Assembly (NCBI RefSeq): GCF_030852425.1
Contig: NZ_NSDM01000015.1
Coordinates: forward strand, 94,064 to 158,063
Source of the DNA: Saccharothrix longispora
GTDB lineage: Bacteria > Actinomycetota > Actinomycetes > Mycobacteriales > Pseudonocardiaceae
DNA: 64,000 nt
Reading direction: 5' to 3'
Every line of letters starts with the position of its first letter. Position 1 is the first letter of the stretch. Below the pieces are notes generated by a model. The model was given only the letters and a program-made list of their open reading frames with translations. It was not told where the DNA came from and searched no databases. Positions 7,892 to 15,704 of this stretch are shown here, piece by piece. The translations under genes were made by a program, and so were the position numbers.

Positions 7892-9604
7892 TCAGTCGAT
7901 CGGGCAGGGGGTGCCGGGGCGGGTCAGGGTGACTCGCGCATGGCTGATCACGAGGTCGACGCCGTTGAGCAGTCGGACGTGCAGGGCGTTGACGGCGATG
8001 CCGGCACCGCCCGCCAGGGTCCGTTGTTCGTTGACCACGACGGTGGCCACGAGCGGGATGGTGATGGTCAGGTCGACCGCGGGGTTGACCACGGGGGTGC
8101 CGTTGATCCGCAGGTTGACCAGCTCGACCTCGCCTGCGGTGGTGACCGCGCCGTCGAGGTCTTCAGCGGCGGCAGCCTTGGCGCGGATCTCGTCGGCGGT
8201 GATCAGGCCGCCCAGCAAGGAGACCTTCGCGGTGCGGGCCCATGCGGTGGCGGTGCGCTGGCCGTCACCGCCGACGGTGCCGTGGGCCTCGGTGTCGATG
8301 ACGCCCAGCGAGCCGATCCCCGGCAGGGTGGCACCGAGCGCCTGGTCCTGGTCCAGGCCCGGTTGGGGCGTGCAGGTGAGGTCCGACGGGGCGAGCGGGC
8401 CCACGCCGACCAGCGGAGCGGTCAGCTGGCCACCGTGCGCGTGGGCGTCGAACAGCAGCACGGGCGCGATGAACCGCACCGAGGCGCACCCCGGCGCGTT
8501 GAGGCCGACCCGCGTGGTCACGTCGGTGGCGCAGGTGGTGTAGGTGCCGGGGCGGGCGGCGGTGACCGTGACGGCGACGGTGCACGAGACCTGGCCGGTG
8601 GCCAGGGCGCCGGTGGCGGTGACCGTGCCGGCGGCGGTGGAGGCGGTGGCGTCGGTGCAGTCCGTGGTGGGCTGGGCGGTGGCGGTCAGTCCCGCCGGGA
8701 GGTTCGTGGTGAACGACCAGCCGTCCTTGACCGCCAGCTCGGCGGTGTTGGTGACGGTGAAGGTCAGGGTGGCCGTCTGCCCCATCTGCACCGGGGGCGG
8801 GCTGTAGCCGACGTCCAACTGCGGGGTGACGTCCAGGACGCGGACGTTGTCGAACGCGGCGTCGTTGCCGACCCCGCTGCCCTGGGCGTTGACCAGCTGC
8901 ACTCCCACCGACGAGCCGCCGAACAGCACCGGCCGGTCACTGGTGTAGGTGCCCACGGCGGTGCCGTCGATGACGGTGGCGGGGTTGGCGCAGGGCTCGA
9001 TCGGGGTGGTGAAGGTGGGCACTGCGGTCGCCCCGTCGAGCAGGTAGAACTCGAACAGCGCGTGGTTGGCGAAGCAGTTCTGCTCGGCCGCGTCCACCGA
9101 GAAGGTCAGGAACCGGTCGGGTGCGGGCAGCGGGATGGGCTGCTCGGTGCGCAGTTGCACTCTGCCCGCTCCGGGGTTCGCTGCGGTGTAGGCGGTGACG
9201 GCGTGGTTGGTGGCCGGGTCGCCGCCCGCCCACTGCCCCAGGACCCCGGCCATGGTCTGGACCGCCTGCCAGTTGCCCGCGCTGCACCCGCTGCCCGGCG
9301 GCGGTACGCCCGGCTGCTGCGGCGAGGCCAGCCAACCGTTGCAGGCGGTCAGCCACGCCGGATCGGCGGAGTAGGTCTGCTCGACCGGCGACGCGCCGGT
9401 GTAGTCGGTGAGCAGGACGGGTGTGGCGCCCTGGCCGTTCTCGAAGCCCTCGGCGAACACCACGACCGGCGCCTGGGGGACGCCCGGCGCCGCAGAGGCC
9501 GGTTGCGCGGAGGTGACGGCGAGTGCGAGCGGTACGACCGTCAGTGCTGCGATGATCGCCGGCAGGGCTCTGCCCCTGTGCCGACCGGGCGAAGGCGTGA
9601 TCAC
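7892..9604 (-). CDS. Secreted DUF11-type / choice-of-anchor-like surface protein
   Basis: About 570 aa from a GTG at 9604 with AGGGAG upstream on the reverse strand; the open frame extends further but lacks a ribosome site there. A Sec signal peptide (ALPAIIAALTVVPLALAVTS, cleavage near ASAAPG) is followed by an N-terminal region (VVFAEGFENGQGATPVLLTD) like jelly-roll anchor domains, then a DUF11-type beta-sandwich around residues 300-420 (QTATLTFTVTNTAELAVKDG, GQVSCTVAVTVTAA), and a C-terminal beta region with DAHAHGGQLTAPLVGVGPLA that resembles choice-of-anchor P proteins. No LPxTG or C-terminal membrane helix is present, so it is probably released or held non-covalently. Function unknown. 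It is divergent from the protease at 10414 across about 800 bp. Confidence 0.85.
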   Translation of the reverse strand: MITPSPGRHRGRALPAIIAALTVVPLALAVTSAQPASAAPGVPQAPVVVFAEGFENGQGATPVLLTDYTGASPVEQTYSADPAWLTACNGWLASPQQPGVPPPGSGCSAGNWQAVQTMAGVLGQWAGGDPATNHAVTAYTAANPGAGRVQLRTEQPIPLPAPDRFLTFSVDAAEQNCFANHALFEFYLLDGATAVPTFTTPIEPCANPATVIDGTAVGTYTSDRPVLFGGSSVGVQLVNAQGSGVGNDAAFDNVRVLDVTPQLDVGYSPPPVQMGQTATLTFTVTNTAELAVKDGWSFTTNLPAGLTATAQPTTDCTDATASTAAGTVTATGALATGQVSCTVAVTVTAARPGTYTTCATDVTTRVGLNAPGCASVRFIAPVLLFDAHAHGGQLTAPLVGVGPLAPSDLTCTPQPGLDQDQALGATLPGIGSLGVIDTEAHGTVGGDGQRTATAWARTAKVSLLGGLITADEIRAKAAAAEDLDGAVTTAGEVELVNLRINGTPVVNPAVDLTITIPLVATVVVNEQRTLAGGAGIAVNALHVRLLNGVDLVISHARVTLTRPGTPCPID

Positions 9605-10413
9605 CGATGAACTCCCTTGTTCGGTGCGAAAGGTGGAACACAGGTTCCTTCGTCCACCACAGGAAGGCGTATTAGCGCCGGACGGAAGGCCGCACCCGCT
9701 TGGCTCGCGCACACCACCCGATCACCACGGACTCCGCAGCACTCACCCACCCAAACGAACACCGCATCACCTGCGGAGCCGCAAAATGCGGACATACTCG
9801 GTCACCTCGAATAGCACATTCCTCGAGGTATCCGGTACGCCTTCACCCTCGCGGGGGGAAGCGGGCCGGGGTCGGGCGAAGGCGTACACCGCCCGGTTGG
9901 CCAAGGCGTCGATCCAGACGCGCCCGGGAGTTCGTCGACGCCGATCAACCGGCCGCCGACCGGGACGAACTCCGCGCGGAGCGGGCTGTCGCCCTCGGCC
10001 CGCCAGGCTCACACCCACTCCCCGACCGCGGCGGAGTTCGCGCCGATGTCACGCGCCCGAGGTACCGGAGGGGATGTGCAACTCGAGCGCGGAAGCACAC
10101 CAGAAGCCCCAGCGGTATAGCGCACTCCGGGTCCGGAGTCGCCCGACGCATCGAGTTGTGTCACTACGGAACACCGAATAAAATGTTCCGTAACACGCTT
10201 GGCGCACCTGGATGATTCCACGCGCCTCCGACCCGCCGAAACAATCATCGAACGCCACCGACTCGGCGGTATGAGCGTGTCGAACCGAGAAAGTATCGTC
10301 CCGAATCCGTCGGGTTCATAAACGGCGTTGCCGGTCGGTCGCCGAGCTCCGTTCGCATATCTCGGGCGGCCGACCGGCGCCTCCCTGCACCCTCGCCTGA
10401 AAGGGCTGCCCAA
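9605..10413. other. About 0.8 kb divergent intergenic region
   Basis: No supported gene. A reverse open frame at 9767-10018 has one faintly protein-like stretch (RVWIDALANRAVYAFARPRP) that could be a remnant; I do not call it. The region must hold promoters for the reverse secreted protein and the forward protease, and it contains the inverted repeat at 10165-10192. Confidence 0.4.
10165..10192. promoter_or_regulatory. 9-bp inverted repeat, possible operator
   Basis: TACGGAACA (10165-10173) and TGTTCCGTA (10184-10192) are perfect inverted copies separated by an AT-rich 10-nt spacer (CCGAATAAAA), about 220 bp upstream of the protease start. The spacing of about two helix turns centre to centre suits a dimeric regulator. 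It is equally possible that it is a terminator of an unseen transcript. Confidence 0.4.
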
Positions 10414-11574
10414 GTGACTCCTTCACGTACCGTCCGATTAGCCGGCGCGGTCGTCCTCGCGATCGGCCTCGCCATTGCGCCCCTGCCCGCAGTCGCCGCG
10501 CCCAGCGGTGCAGCGACCACGTCCTCCACCTCCGCACCGCGCGTCTCCCTCGGCATGGCCGAGGCGATGAAGCGCGACTTCGGCCTCACCGCCGAGGGCG
10601 TGCAAACACGCCTTGCCCAAGAGGACAAGGCCCGTGGCACCGAGATCGTCGCCCGCAAGCTCTACGGCGCCGCCTACGCGGGCAGCTGGTTCGACCCCGC
10701 AACCGGCAAGCTCGCCGTCGCGGTAGCCGGTGACGCCGCTGCCGACAAGACCGGTCTCGACGTGACCGTCGTGCCCGTCGCGCACACCTATGCCCAGCTC
10801 GACGCCGTCAAGACCGCCCTCGACCGGCAGGCCGGCAAGGCCGTGCCCACCGGGGTGAACGGCTGGTACGTCGACGTGCAGACCAACACGGTCGTCGTCA
10901 CCGTCAACCGGCACAAGGTCGACGCCGCCGTGACCGGGTTCATCGACGAGGCCAGGGCCCTGCACCACGCCGTGCGCGTGGTGCAGGAGGACCACTCCCC
11001 CGTGCCCTACGCCGATGTCGTCGGCGGCTGGCCGTACTGGATCAACAACGCGGGCCGGTGCTCCATCGGCTTCGCCGTGTACGGCGGATTCGTGACCGCA
11101 GGCCACTGCGGCACCCCCGGCTCCCAGGCCACCGACCAGTACGGCGCGCTCTACGGCTACTTCGCCGGCTCCACGTTCCCCTACTACGACTACGCGTGGG
11201 TGCAGACCGTCGCGGGCGTGAACCTGTGGGGCTACATGGAGGGCTACGACGGCTACTGGTACTACGTGCGCGGTTCCGCGCAGGTCCCGGTGGGCTCCGG
11301 CGTGTGCCGCTCGGGCTCGACCACCGGTATGTGGTGCAACTACATCCAGGCCCGTAACCAGACCGTGAACTACCCCCAGGGCGTCGTCTACAACCTGACC
11401 CGCACGAACGTCTGCGCCCAGCCCGGCGACTCCGGCGGCTCGTGGCTCAGCTCGAACCAGGCCCAAGGCGTGACCTCGGGCGGCTCGGGCAACTGCTCGA
11501 CCGGTGGAACCACGTACTACCAGGAGGTCAACCCGATCCTGTCCGCCTACGGCCTGTCGCTGATCCTGACCTGA
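10414..11574 (+). CDS. Second secreted streptogrisin-type serine protease (S1 family)
   Basis: About 386 aa from the GTG at 10414. Signal peptide about 1-30 (AVVLAIGLAIAPLPAVAAP), alpha-lytic-type pro-region about 45-195 (ending VPTGVNGWYVDVQTNTVVV), then the catalytic domain. Triad: His231 in TAGHC, Asp259 in YYDYAWVQ, Ser340 in PGDSGGSW, followed by the TSGG specificity strand. It shares layout with the 3.0-kb protease but is more aromatic (FPYYDYAWVQ, GYDGYWYYVRG) and has a different activation region, so it is a diverged paralogue rather than a recent duplicate. Extracellular proteolysis is the expected role; no specificity can be read with confidence. Confidence 0.92.
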   Translation: MTPSRTVRLAGAVVLAIGLAIAPLPAVAAPSGAATTSSTSAPRVSLGMAEAMKRDFGLTAEGVQTRLAQEDKARGTEIVARKLYGAAYAGSWFDPATGKLAVAVAGDAAADKTGLDVTVVPVAHTYAQLDAVKTALDRQAGKAVPTGVNGWYVDVQTNTVVVTVNRHKVDAAVTGFIDEARALHHAVRVVQEDHSPVPYADVVGGWPYWINNAGRCSIGFAVYGGFVTAGHCGTPGSQATDQYGALYGYFAGSTFPYYDYAWVQTVAGVNLWGYMEGYDGYWYYVRGSAQVPVGSGVCRSGSTTGMWCNYIQARNQTVNYPQGVVYNLTRTNVCAQPGDSGGSWLSSNQAQGVTSGGSGNCSTGGTTYYQEVNPILSAYGLSLILT

Positions 11575-12206
11575 TCGCTGACACGTCTCCCTGTCCGACG
11601 ACCCGACCGGCCTTCGTCTCTGCCCGGAAGCCGGTCGGGTCGCCCCGGTCGTCGAGGGTGCGTTCGCGGCCGCAGCCGGTGTCGACCGCTCGTCCAGGAC
11701 CGACCCGACCCGTGCGCCGTGATCGGGCGCGCGACGGCGTCGGGTCTCGACCGGGCCTGCCGGACCTGCTCCCCTGCCGGGCGAACTGCGCGTACAACGT
11801 CGCGAACCGGTGTTCGAGGCCCTTGCCAGAACCGTTGCGCCAATCGTCCGCCAGGGTCTGCGACAGAGAGTCGGGGAAGATCTCCTCGTCGCCATTCTCG
11901 ATGACGTCGAAAACGCTCTGGACCACGGCTTCCAGAGCGACCTTCGGCACGCGGTCGAAGCCCTCGGTCATGTGTCCACGAACCGGTGAGGATCGCGTGA
12001 ACTCCTATAATAGTTGGCCGAGGTGTTGAGGCCGCCTTTCCCGATGTCGGGTACGGAACCTCCTTGTGGGTGAAGGACAGCAGGTCGTCGGAGGGGTACT
12101 GAACGTTCGTGGTGAGTTCGGCGCGATGCCCGGTGTTCGGCTCCGCGTCCAGGGCGGTGAACGTGGACAGCACCACGTGCGTCCCCAACCTCACGGGACA
12201 GGACAG
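11575..12206. other. Gene-poor stretch with remnants on the reverse strand
   Basis: Besides the SDR tail at 11790-11971, a reverse segment at about 12000-12194 reads like a protein start (MRLGTHVVLSTFTALDAEP, then NVQYPSDDLLSFTHKEVPYP) just downstream of the SUKH gene, but loses its frame after about 60 codons. I do not recognise it. No terminator was found after the protease. Confidence 0.35.
11790..11971 (-). pseudogene. C-terminal fragment of a short-chain dehydrogenase
   Basis: Reverse-strand translation VPKVALEAVVQSVFDVIENG then EEIFPDSLSQTLADDWRNGS resembles the last 55-60 residues of SDR oxidoreductases of the type that end with a C-terminal helix and a DPMSQ-like tail. The Rossmann part (glycine motif, YxxxK) is missing upstream, and the frame runs on into unrelated sequence. 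It is a truncated remnant. Confidence 0.5.
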
Positions 12207-13646
12207 CTAGAACGTCCCGCGAAGGACTTCGGCGGGCACCGGCGCGCCGAGCCACGCCGCCCACTCGACGGCGCGGGCCAGCGAGCCCTGCCCGGTCAGC
12301 TTGGCGGCGACCAGGCCCTCGGGCGGGTCGGGGAGCAGCCGCCACTGGTCGTCGTGCAGCACGAGGTACGCGGCGGCGGGCAGCGAGTCCAGGTTCGCGG
12401 GCGTCGCGCCACCGAGCCCGAGCGTGACCAGTCCGGACCAGGCGGGCACCTCGACCACCGCGCCGCCCTCGACGCGCGCCGTGCGCAACGGGAGCCCCGC
12501 CAGCGGTGCGAGGTCGATCTCCGACGCGGTCACCGACACGTGCCGCAGCCGGAGCAGCGCGGCCAGGGGCGTCAGGTCGGCGCCGGTCGCGTGCCGCAGC
12601 GTCACGGTCCGCACCTCGTCGAGCCCTTCGACGGACGACAGCGCGGTGGCGAGGTCGGTCCCCTCCAGAGACAGGCTCAGCTCGGTCCGGGGTGGGTGTG
12701 GCCAGGTCGGAGCGAACCCGTCGCCGCCGGGCAGCAGCCGATACTCTCCCGCCTTGATCTGGTCGAGGACCTGCTCCAGCCACGCGGTGACCGACGGCGC
12801 GAGGTAGCGCAGGAAGCCGTTCTGGGTGTCGGCCAGCAGGACCTGTCCCGGTCGGCCGGTCGGTCCCGGCGCCAAGTCGACCACGAGGAACAGCAGGTGA
12901 CCGTTGCTCGCGACCGGCACCCAGCCCGGGTGCCACCAGCCGATCCGGACAGCGTCGGCCGGGCCTTCGTACGCGACCTCCTCCTCCCAGTCGTCCGGGT
13001 GCCCGGTGCGGAACCCATCGGTCCACTCCATGGCTTCGCGCGCGTCCTCGATCCGGGCGAGCGGCAGGAGCGGGAGCCCGAACGGTCCGGGCGGGCGGGC
13101 GGTGCCGTCACCCAGCAGGTAGAGCGCGCGCAGGTCGGCCGGGAGCACGACGTCGAACCGGTCCTCGACCTCGGCCAGCGCGTGCTCGGTGGCGGGCGGC
13201 TCGGTGGGCGCCGCGGCGCCGGTGATCGACTCGAACAGCGCGGCGTACTCGGCGACCAGGCCCGGCACCCGGGCCGGGTCACCGACCGGCGGGAGCGCGG
13301 AGGCCGGCAGCGCCGCCGGGGGTCGTCGGGCCGGGTCGAGCACCCGCACGTAGGAGGGCGGCAGGTACGCGGTGTGCTGGGACAAGTCCCGTACGACCAA
13401 GGCCTCGTAGGTGCGGTCCGGGTTCACCCGCAGTTCGAGGACCGCGGCGCCGAAGCGCCCGACCAGCGCCTCATCCGGTCCGGCACCGCTCCCGCCCGGT
13501 TCCCGACCGAGCTTCCCGTCGCCCTCCACCTCCTCCCGCGAGGAGATGCCGCCCTCGTCGAACGAAGCCCGGTAGACGATCTGCCGCCAATCGCCCTCGG
13601 CTCTCCCGAACAGCGCACGGCTCAGTTCCACCAGGACGTCGTCCAC
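12207..13646 (-). CDS. SMI1/KNR4 (SUKH) family protein with a C-terminal leucine-rich segment
   Basis: About 479 aa from a GTG at 13646 with a G-rich ribosome site (GGGGGGAA). The N-terminal 150 residues are unassigned. Residues about 155-325 carry the SUKH pattern: an acidic helix with AEVEDRFDVVLPADLRALYL then LGDGTA, GPFGLPLLPLARIEDAREAM, WVPVASNGHLLFLVVDLAPG and the closing helix (VTAWLEQVLDQIKAGEYRLL). Residues about 345-450 are short beta/leucine repeats (LSLEGTDLATALSSVEGLDE, LAPLAGLPLRTARVEGG) like a degenerate leucine-rich-repeat solenoid. SUKH proteins are often immunity proteins of polymorphic toxins. A giant WXG100-like protein lies 2 kb away on the same strand, so an immunity role is conceivable but not shown. 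Confidence 0.8.
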   Translation of the reverse strand: MDDVLVELSRALFGRAEGDWRQIVYRASFDEGGISSREEVEGDGKLGREPGGSGAGPDEALVGRFGAAVLELRVNPDRTYEALVVRDLSQHTAYLPPSYVRVLDPARRPPAALPASALPPVGDPARVPGLVAEYAALFESITGAAAPTEPPATEHALAEVEDRFDVVLPADLRALYLLGDGTARPPGPFGLPLLPLARIEDAREAMEWTDGFRTGHPDDWEEEVAYEGPADAVRIGWWHPGWVPVASNGHLLFLVVDLAPGPTGRPGQVLLADTQNGFLRYLAPSVTAWLEQVLDQIKAGEYRLLPGGDGFAPTWPHPPRTELSLSLEGTDLATALSSVEGLDEVRTVTLRHATGADLTPLAALLRLRHVSVTASEIDLAPLAGLPLRTARVEGGAVVEVPAWSGLVTLGLGGATPANLDSLPAAAYLVLHDDQWRLLPDPPEGLVAAKLTGQGSLARAVEWAAWLGAPVPAEVLRGTF

Positions 13647-14130
13647 GTTCCCCCCAAGATCGGAACCAGGATCTTAACGACGCCCACCGACACCGTGGCG
13701 AAGCGCCGGACCTCGTCACCTGTTCGCGATGCCGTGCCCGTCCTCGTCGTACAGGACGGGCACGACGGGCACCTCCACGTCCGGCCGAGCCGGACCTGAC
13801 AGGAAGGACGGCCACACCCGCGCGACGGGGTGAACCTCGTCGACGTCCCCTGCCGTGCACGAGTTGTCACCTGCTGTTCGAGGAGGAGAAGTCGAGCAGG
13901 TCAACCACGTGGAAGAAGTGCGCTGTGACGGCGATCTGCGGCCTGGCGGCGGTCGTGGGGCCTCCCGCTCACGCAGCCGGGCACCGGCACGGCACGCCGT
14001 GCACCGGACATGCGGGATCGCGGCCGGGCACGTGGTCGCGGTGGGGCCGGGCGTCCGGGCCCGCCGAGGATCGGGTCCTGATCGACGGCGATGGTCCGCG
14101 CGGGGTCCGGTGCGGGTGATGGGTGGAGGG
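13647..14130. other. Intergenic region, no supported gene
   Basis: About 480 bp. A reverse open frame at 13716-13904 has a protein-like second half (WPSFLSGPARPDVEVPVVPV then LYDEDGHGIANR) but a poor start; it may be a remnant or a 62-aa gene. Nothing else stands out. Confidence 0.35.
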
Positions 14131-14610
14131 TCAGGTGGTGGTCGGGTCGGGCCAGAGGTGCACGATCCACTGCTCGCAGCGCGCCTCGTCGCCGAGGCTG
14201 GTGTCGATCAGGTCGGGTAGGCGGTGGGCGCGCAGCCGGTAGCTGCCGGGTGCGGGCAGCTCGACGGTGATGTCGCCGGGACTGGCGGTCGAGGCGGCCA
14301 GGACGAGCGAGCCGGTGTCGGTGCGCAGCGTGCCGCTGTAGGAGTGCTCCTCGATCCCGTCGGGGGGTGGTTCGGTGTCGTGCAGTGCGACGAGGACGTC
14401 GGCTTCGAGGTTGTGGTCGTCGGCGTGGAACAGGGCTCCCCCGTCGCCGCTGCGCCCGGTCCAGCGCGAGTCGGTGGTGGGGTCGAGCGAGGCGGGAGAG
14501 AAGTGGCCGGTGAAGTCGAACAGCACGAAGTGCGAGAACTCCACCGGCAGCCGTGCCCGCCAGGTGCGTCGCACGGTGGGGTGCAGCACGGTGGGGTGTC
14601 GCACGTCCAT
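14131..14610 (-). CDS. Hypothetical protein, about 159 aa
   Basis: The ATG at 14610 has a strong ribosome site on the reverse strand (GAGGAGGG, about 5 bases upstream), and codon use is typical. The protein has no signal peptide or membrane segment. It is beta-rich with many Asp/Thr (FSHFVLFDFTGHFSPASLDP, ADVLVALHDTEPPPDG, GSLVLAASTASPGDITVELP, SYRLRAHRLPDLIDTSLGDE) and ends CEQWIVHLWPDP. Proteins of this pattern occur as uncharacterised actinomycete proteins and in some contexts as immunity-type proteins; I assign no function. Confidence 0.7.
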   Translation of the reverse strand: MDVRHPTVLHPTVRRTWRARLPVEFSHFVLFDFTGHFSPASLDPTTDSRWTGRSGDGGALFHADDHNLEADVLVALHDTEPPPDGIEEHSYSGTLRTDTGSLVLAASTASPGDITVELPAPGSYRLRAHRLPDLIDTSLGDEARCEQWIVHLWPDPTTT

Positions 14611-14904
14611 CGTCCCTCCTCGTCACGTGGTGCTCCTCAGCGGGGTGACCGTGGCGGAGCTTCGCCGCCGGTCCGATCCGGCCGCAGGAATTGTCCGACC
14701 AGTCGTCCGGGTGCACGTGGTCAGGCTGTCGCACCCGCGCGGAGCGGGCAACGGTCTCGAGACGGGCCGGAGCCGTTCGCTCGACAGGTCCGTTCGGGCA
14801 AGGCCCACTGCCCGGTCGGGCACTGTGGATCGTGTGCGGGACCGATCCGTGGGGGGTTCTCGCAGACTGCGTCGCGAGCACACCGATCACGTCCTGGAGA
14901 ACGC

Positions 14905-15636
14905 ATGGAGTTTCGCAACAGCGTGGCCCTGGTCACCGGTGGTACGTCGGGCATCGGGCGGGAAACCGCGCGACTGCTGGCCGCGGGCGGCGCCTCGGTG
15001 GTGGTGTCGGGTCGGGACGAGACGCGCGGCGCACAGGTGGTCGCATCCATTCGGGACTCCGGCGGGTCGGCTCGGTTCGTGCCGGCCGACCTCGTCGACC
15101 TGGACTCGGTGCGCGCCCTCGCCGAGGAGGCGGGCGAGGTGGACATCCTGATCAACAACGCGGGGGTGTTCCCGTACGCGCCGACCGCCGCGCAGGCCCC
15201 CGAGGACTTCAGCCGGCTCTTCGACCTCAACGTGCGCGCGCCGTTCTACCTGACCGCCGCGCTCGTCCCGGGCATGGTGGCGCGAGGCGGCGGCAGCGTG
15301 GTCAACGTGTCGACGGCGACGAGCGTCATCGGCTCCCCCGGTTTCGGGGTGTACTCGGCGACCAAGGCGGCGCTGGAGTCGTTGACCCGCACGTGGGCGG
15401 TGGAGTTCCGCGGCACCGGTGTGCGGGTCAACTCGGTGGCCCCGGGCGCCACCGGGTCGGAGACCGTCGTCGGGCACGGCGAGGATGTCGTGGCGATGCT
15501 GGCGGAGCAGGTCCCGCTCGGGCGCATCGCCTCTCCCACCGAGGTGGCCGAGGTGGTGGTGTTCCTGGCCTCCGGGAAAGCGTCCCACGTCCACGGGGCC
15601 AGGTTCGTCGTCGACGGCGGGCGCACGGTGCTCTGA
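14905..15636 (+). CDS. SDR-family oxidoreductase (classical, FabG-like)
   Basis: About 243 aa from the ATG at 14905 with GGAGA five bases upstream. Classical SDR: TGGTSGIG cofactor motif (12-19), SGRDETR at the adenine-binding turn, where Arg suggests NADP(H) preference, NNAGVFPYAPT, catalytic Ser in VNVSTATSVIG, Tyr-Lys in YSATKAAL, then VNSVAPGATGSE and the C-terminal HGARFVVDGGRTVL. It reduces a ketone or oxidises an alcohol of unknown structure. The gene is single and convergent with the giant gene ending 68 bp downstream; a GC palindrome (CCGCCGCGCGGCGG, 15651-15664) sits in the gap. Confidence 0.9.
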   Translation: MEFRNSVALVTGGTSGIGRETARLLAAGGASVVVSGRDETRGAQVVASIRDSGGSARFVPADLVDLDSVRALAEEAGEVDILINNAGVFPYAPTAAQAPEDFSRLFDLNVRAPFYLTAALVPGMVARGGGSVVNVSTATSVIGSPGFGVYSATKAALESLTRTWAVEFRGTGVRVNSVAPGATGSETVVGHGEDVVAMLAEQVPLGRIASPTEVAEVVVFLASGKASHVHGARFVVDGGRTVL

Positions 15637-15704
15637 GCCGCGCCCACGACCCGCCGCGCGGCGGCGGCGTGCGAGCGGCAGGTGGCTCCGCCGGGGCCGG
15701 GCGG

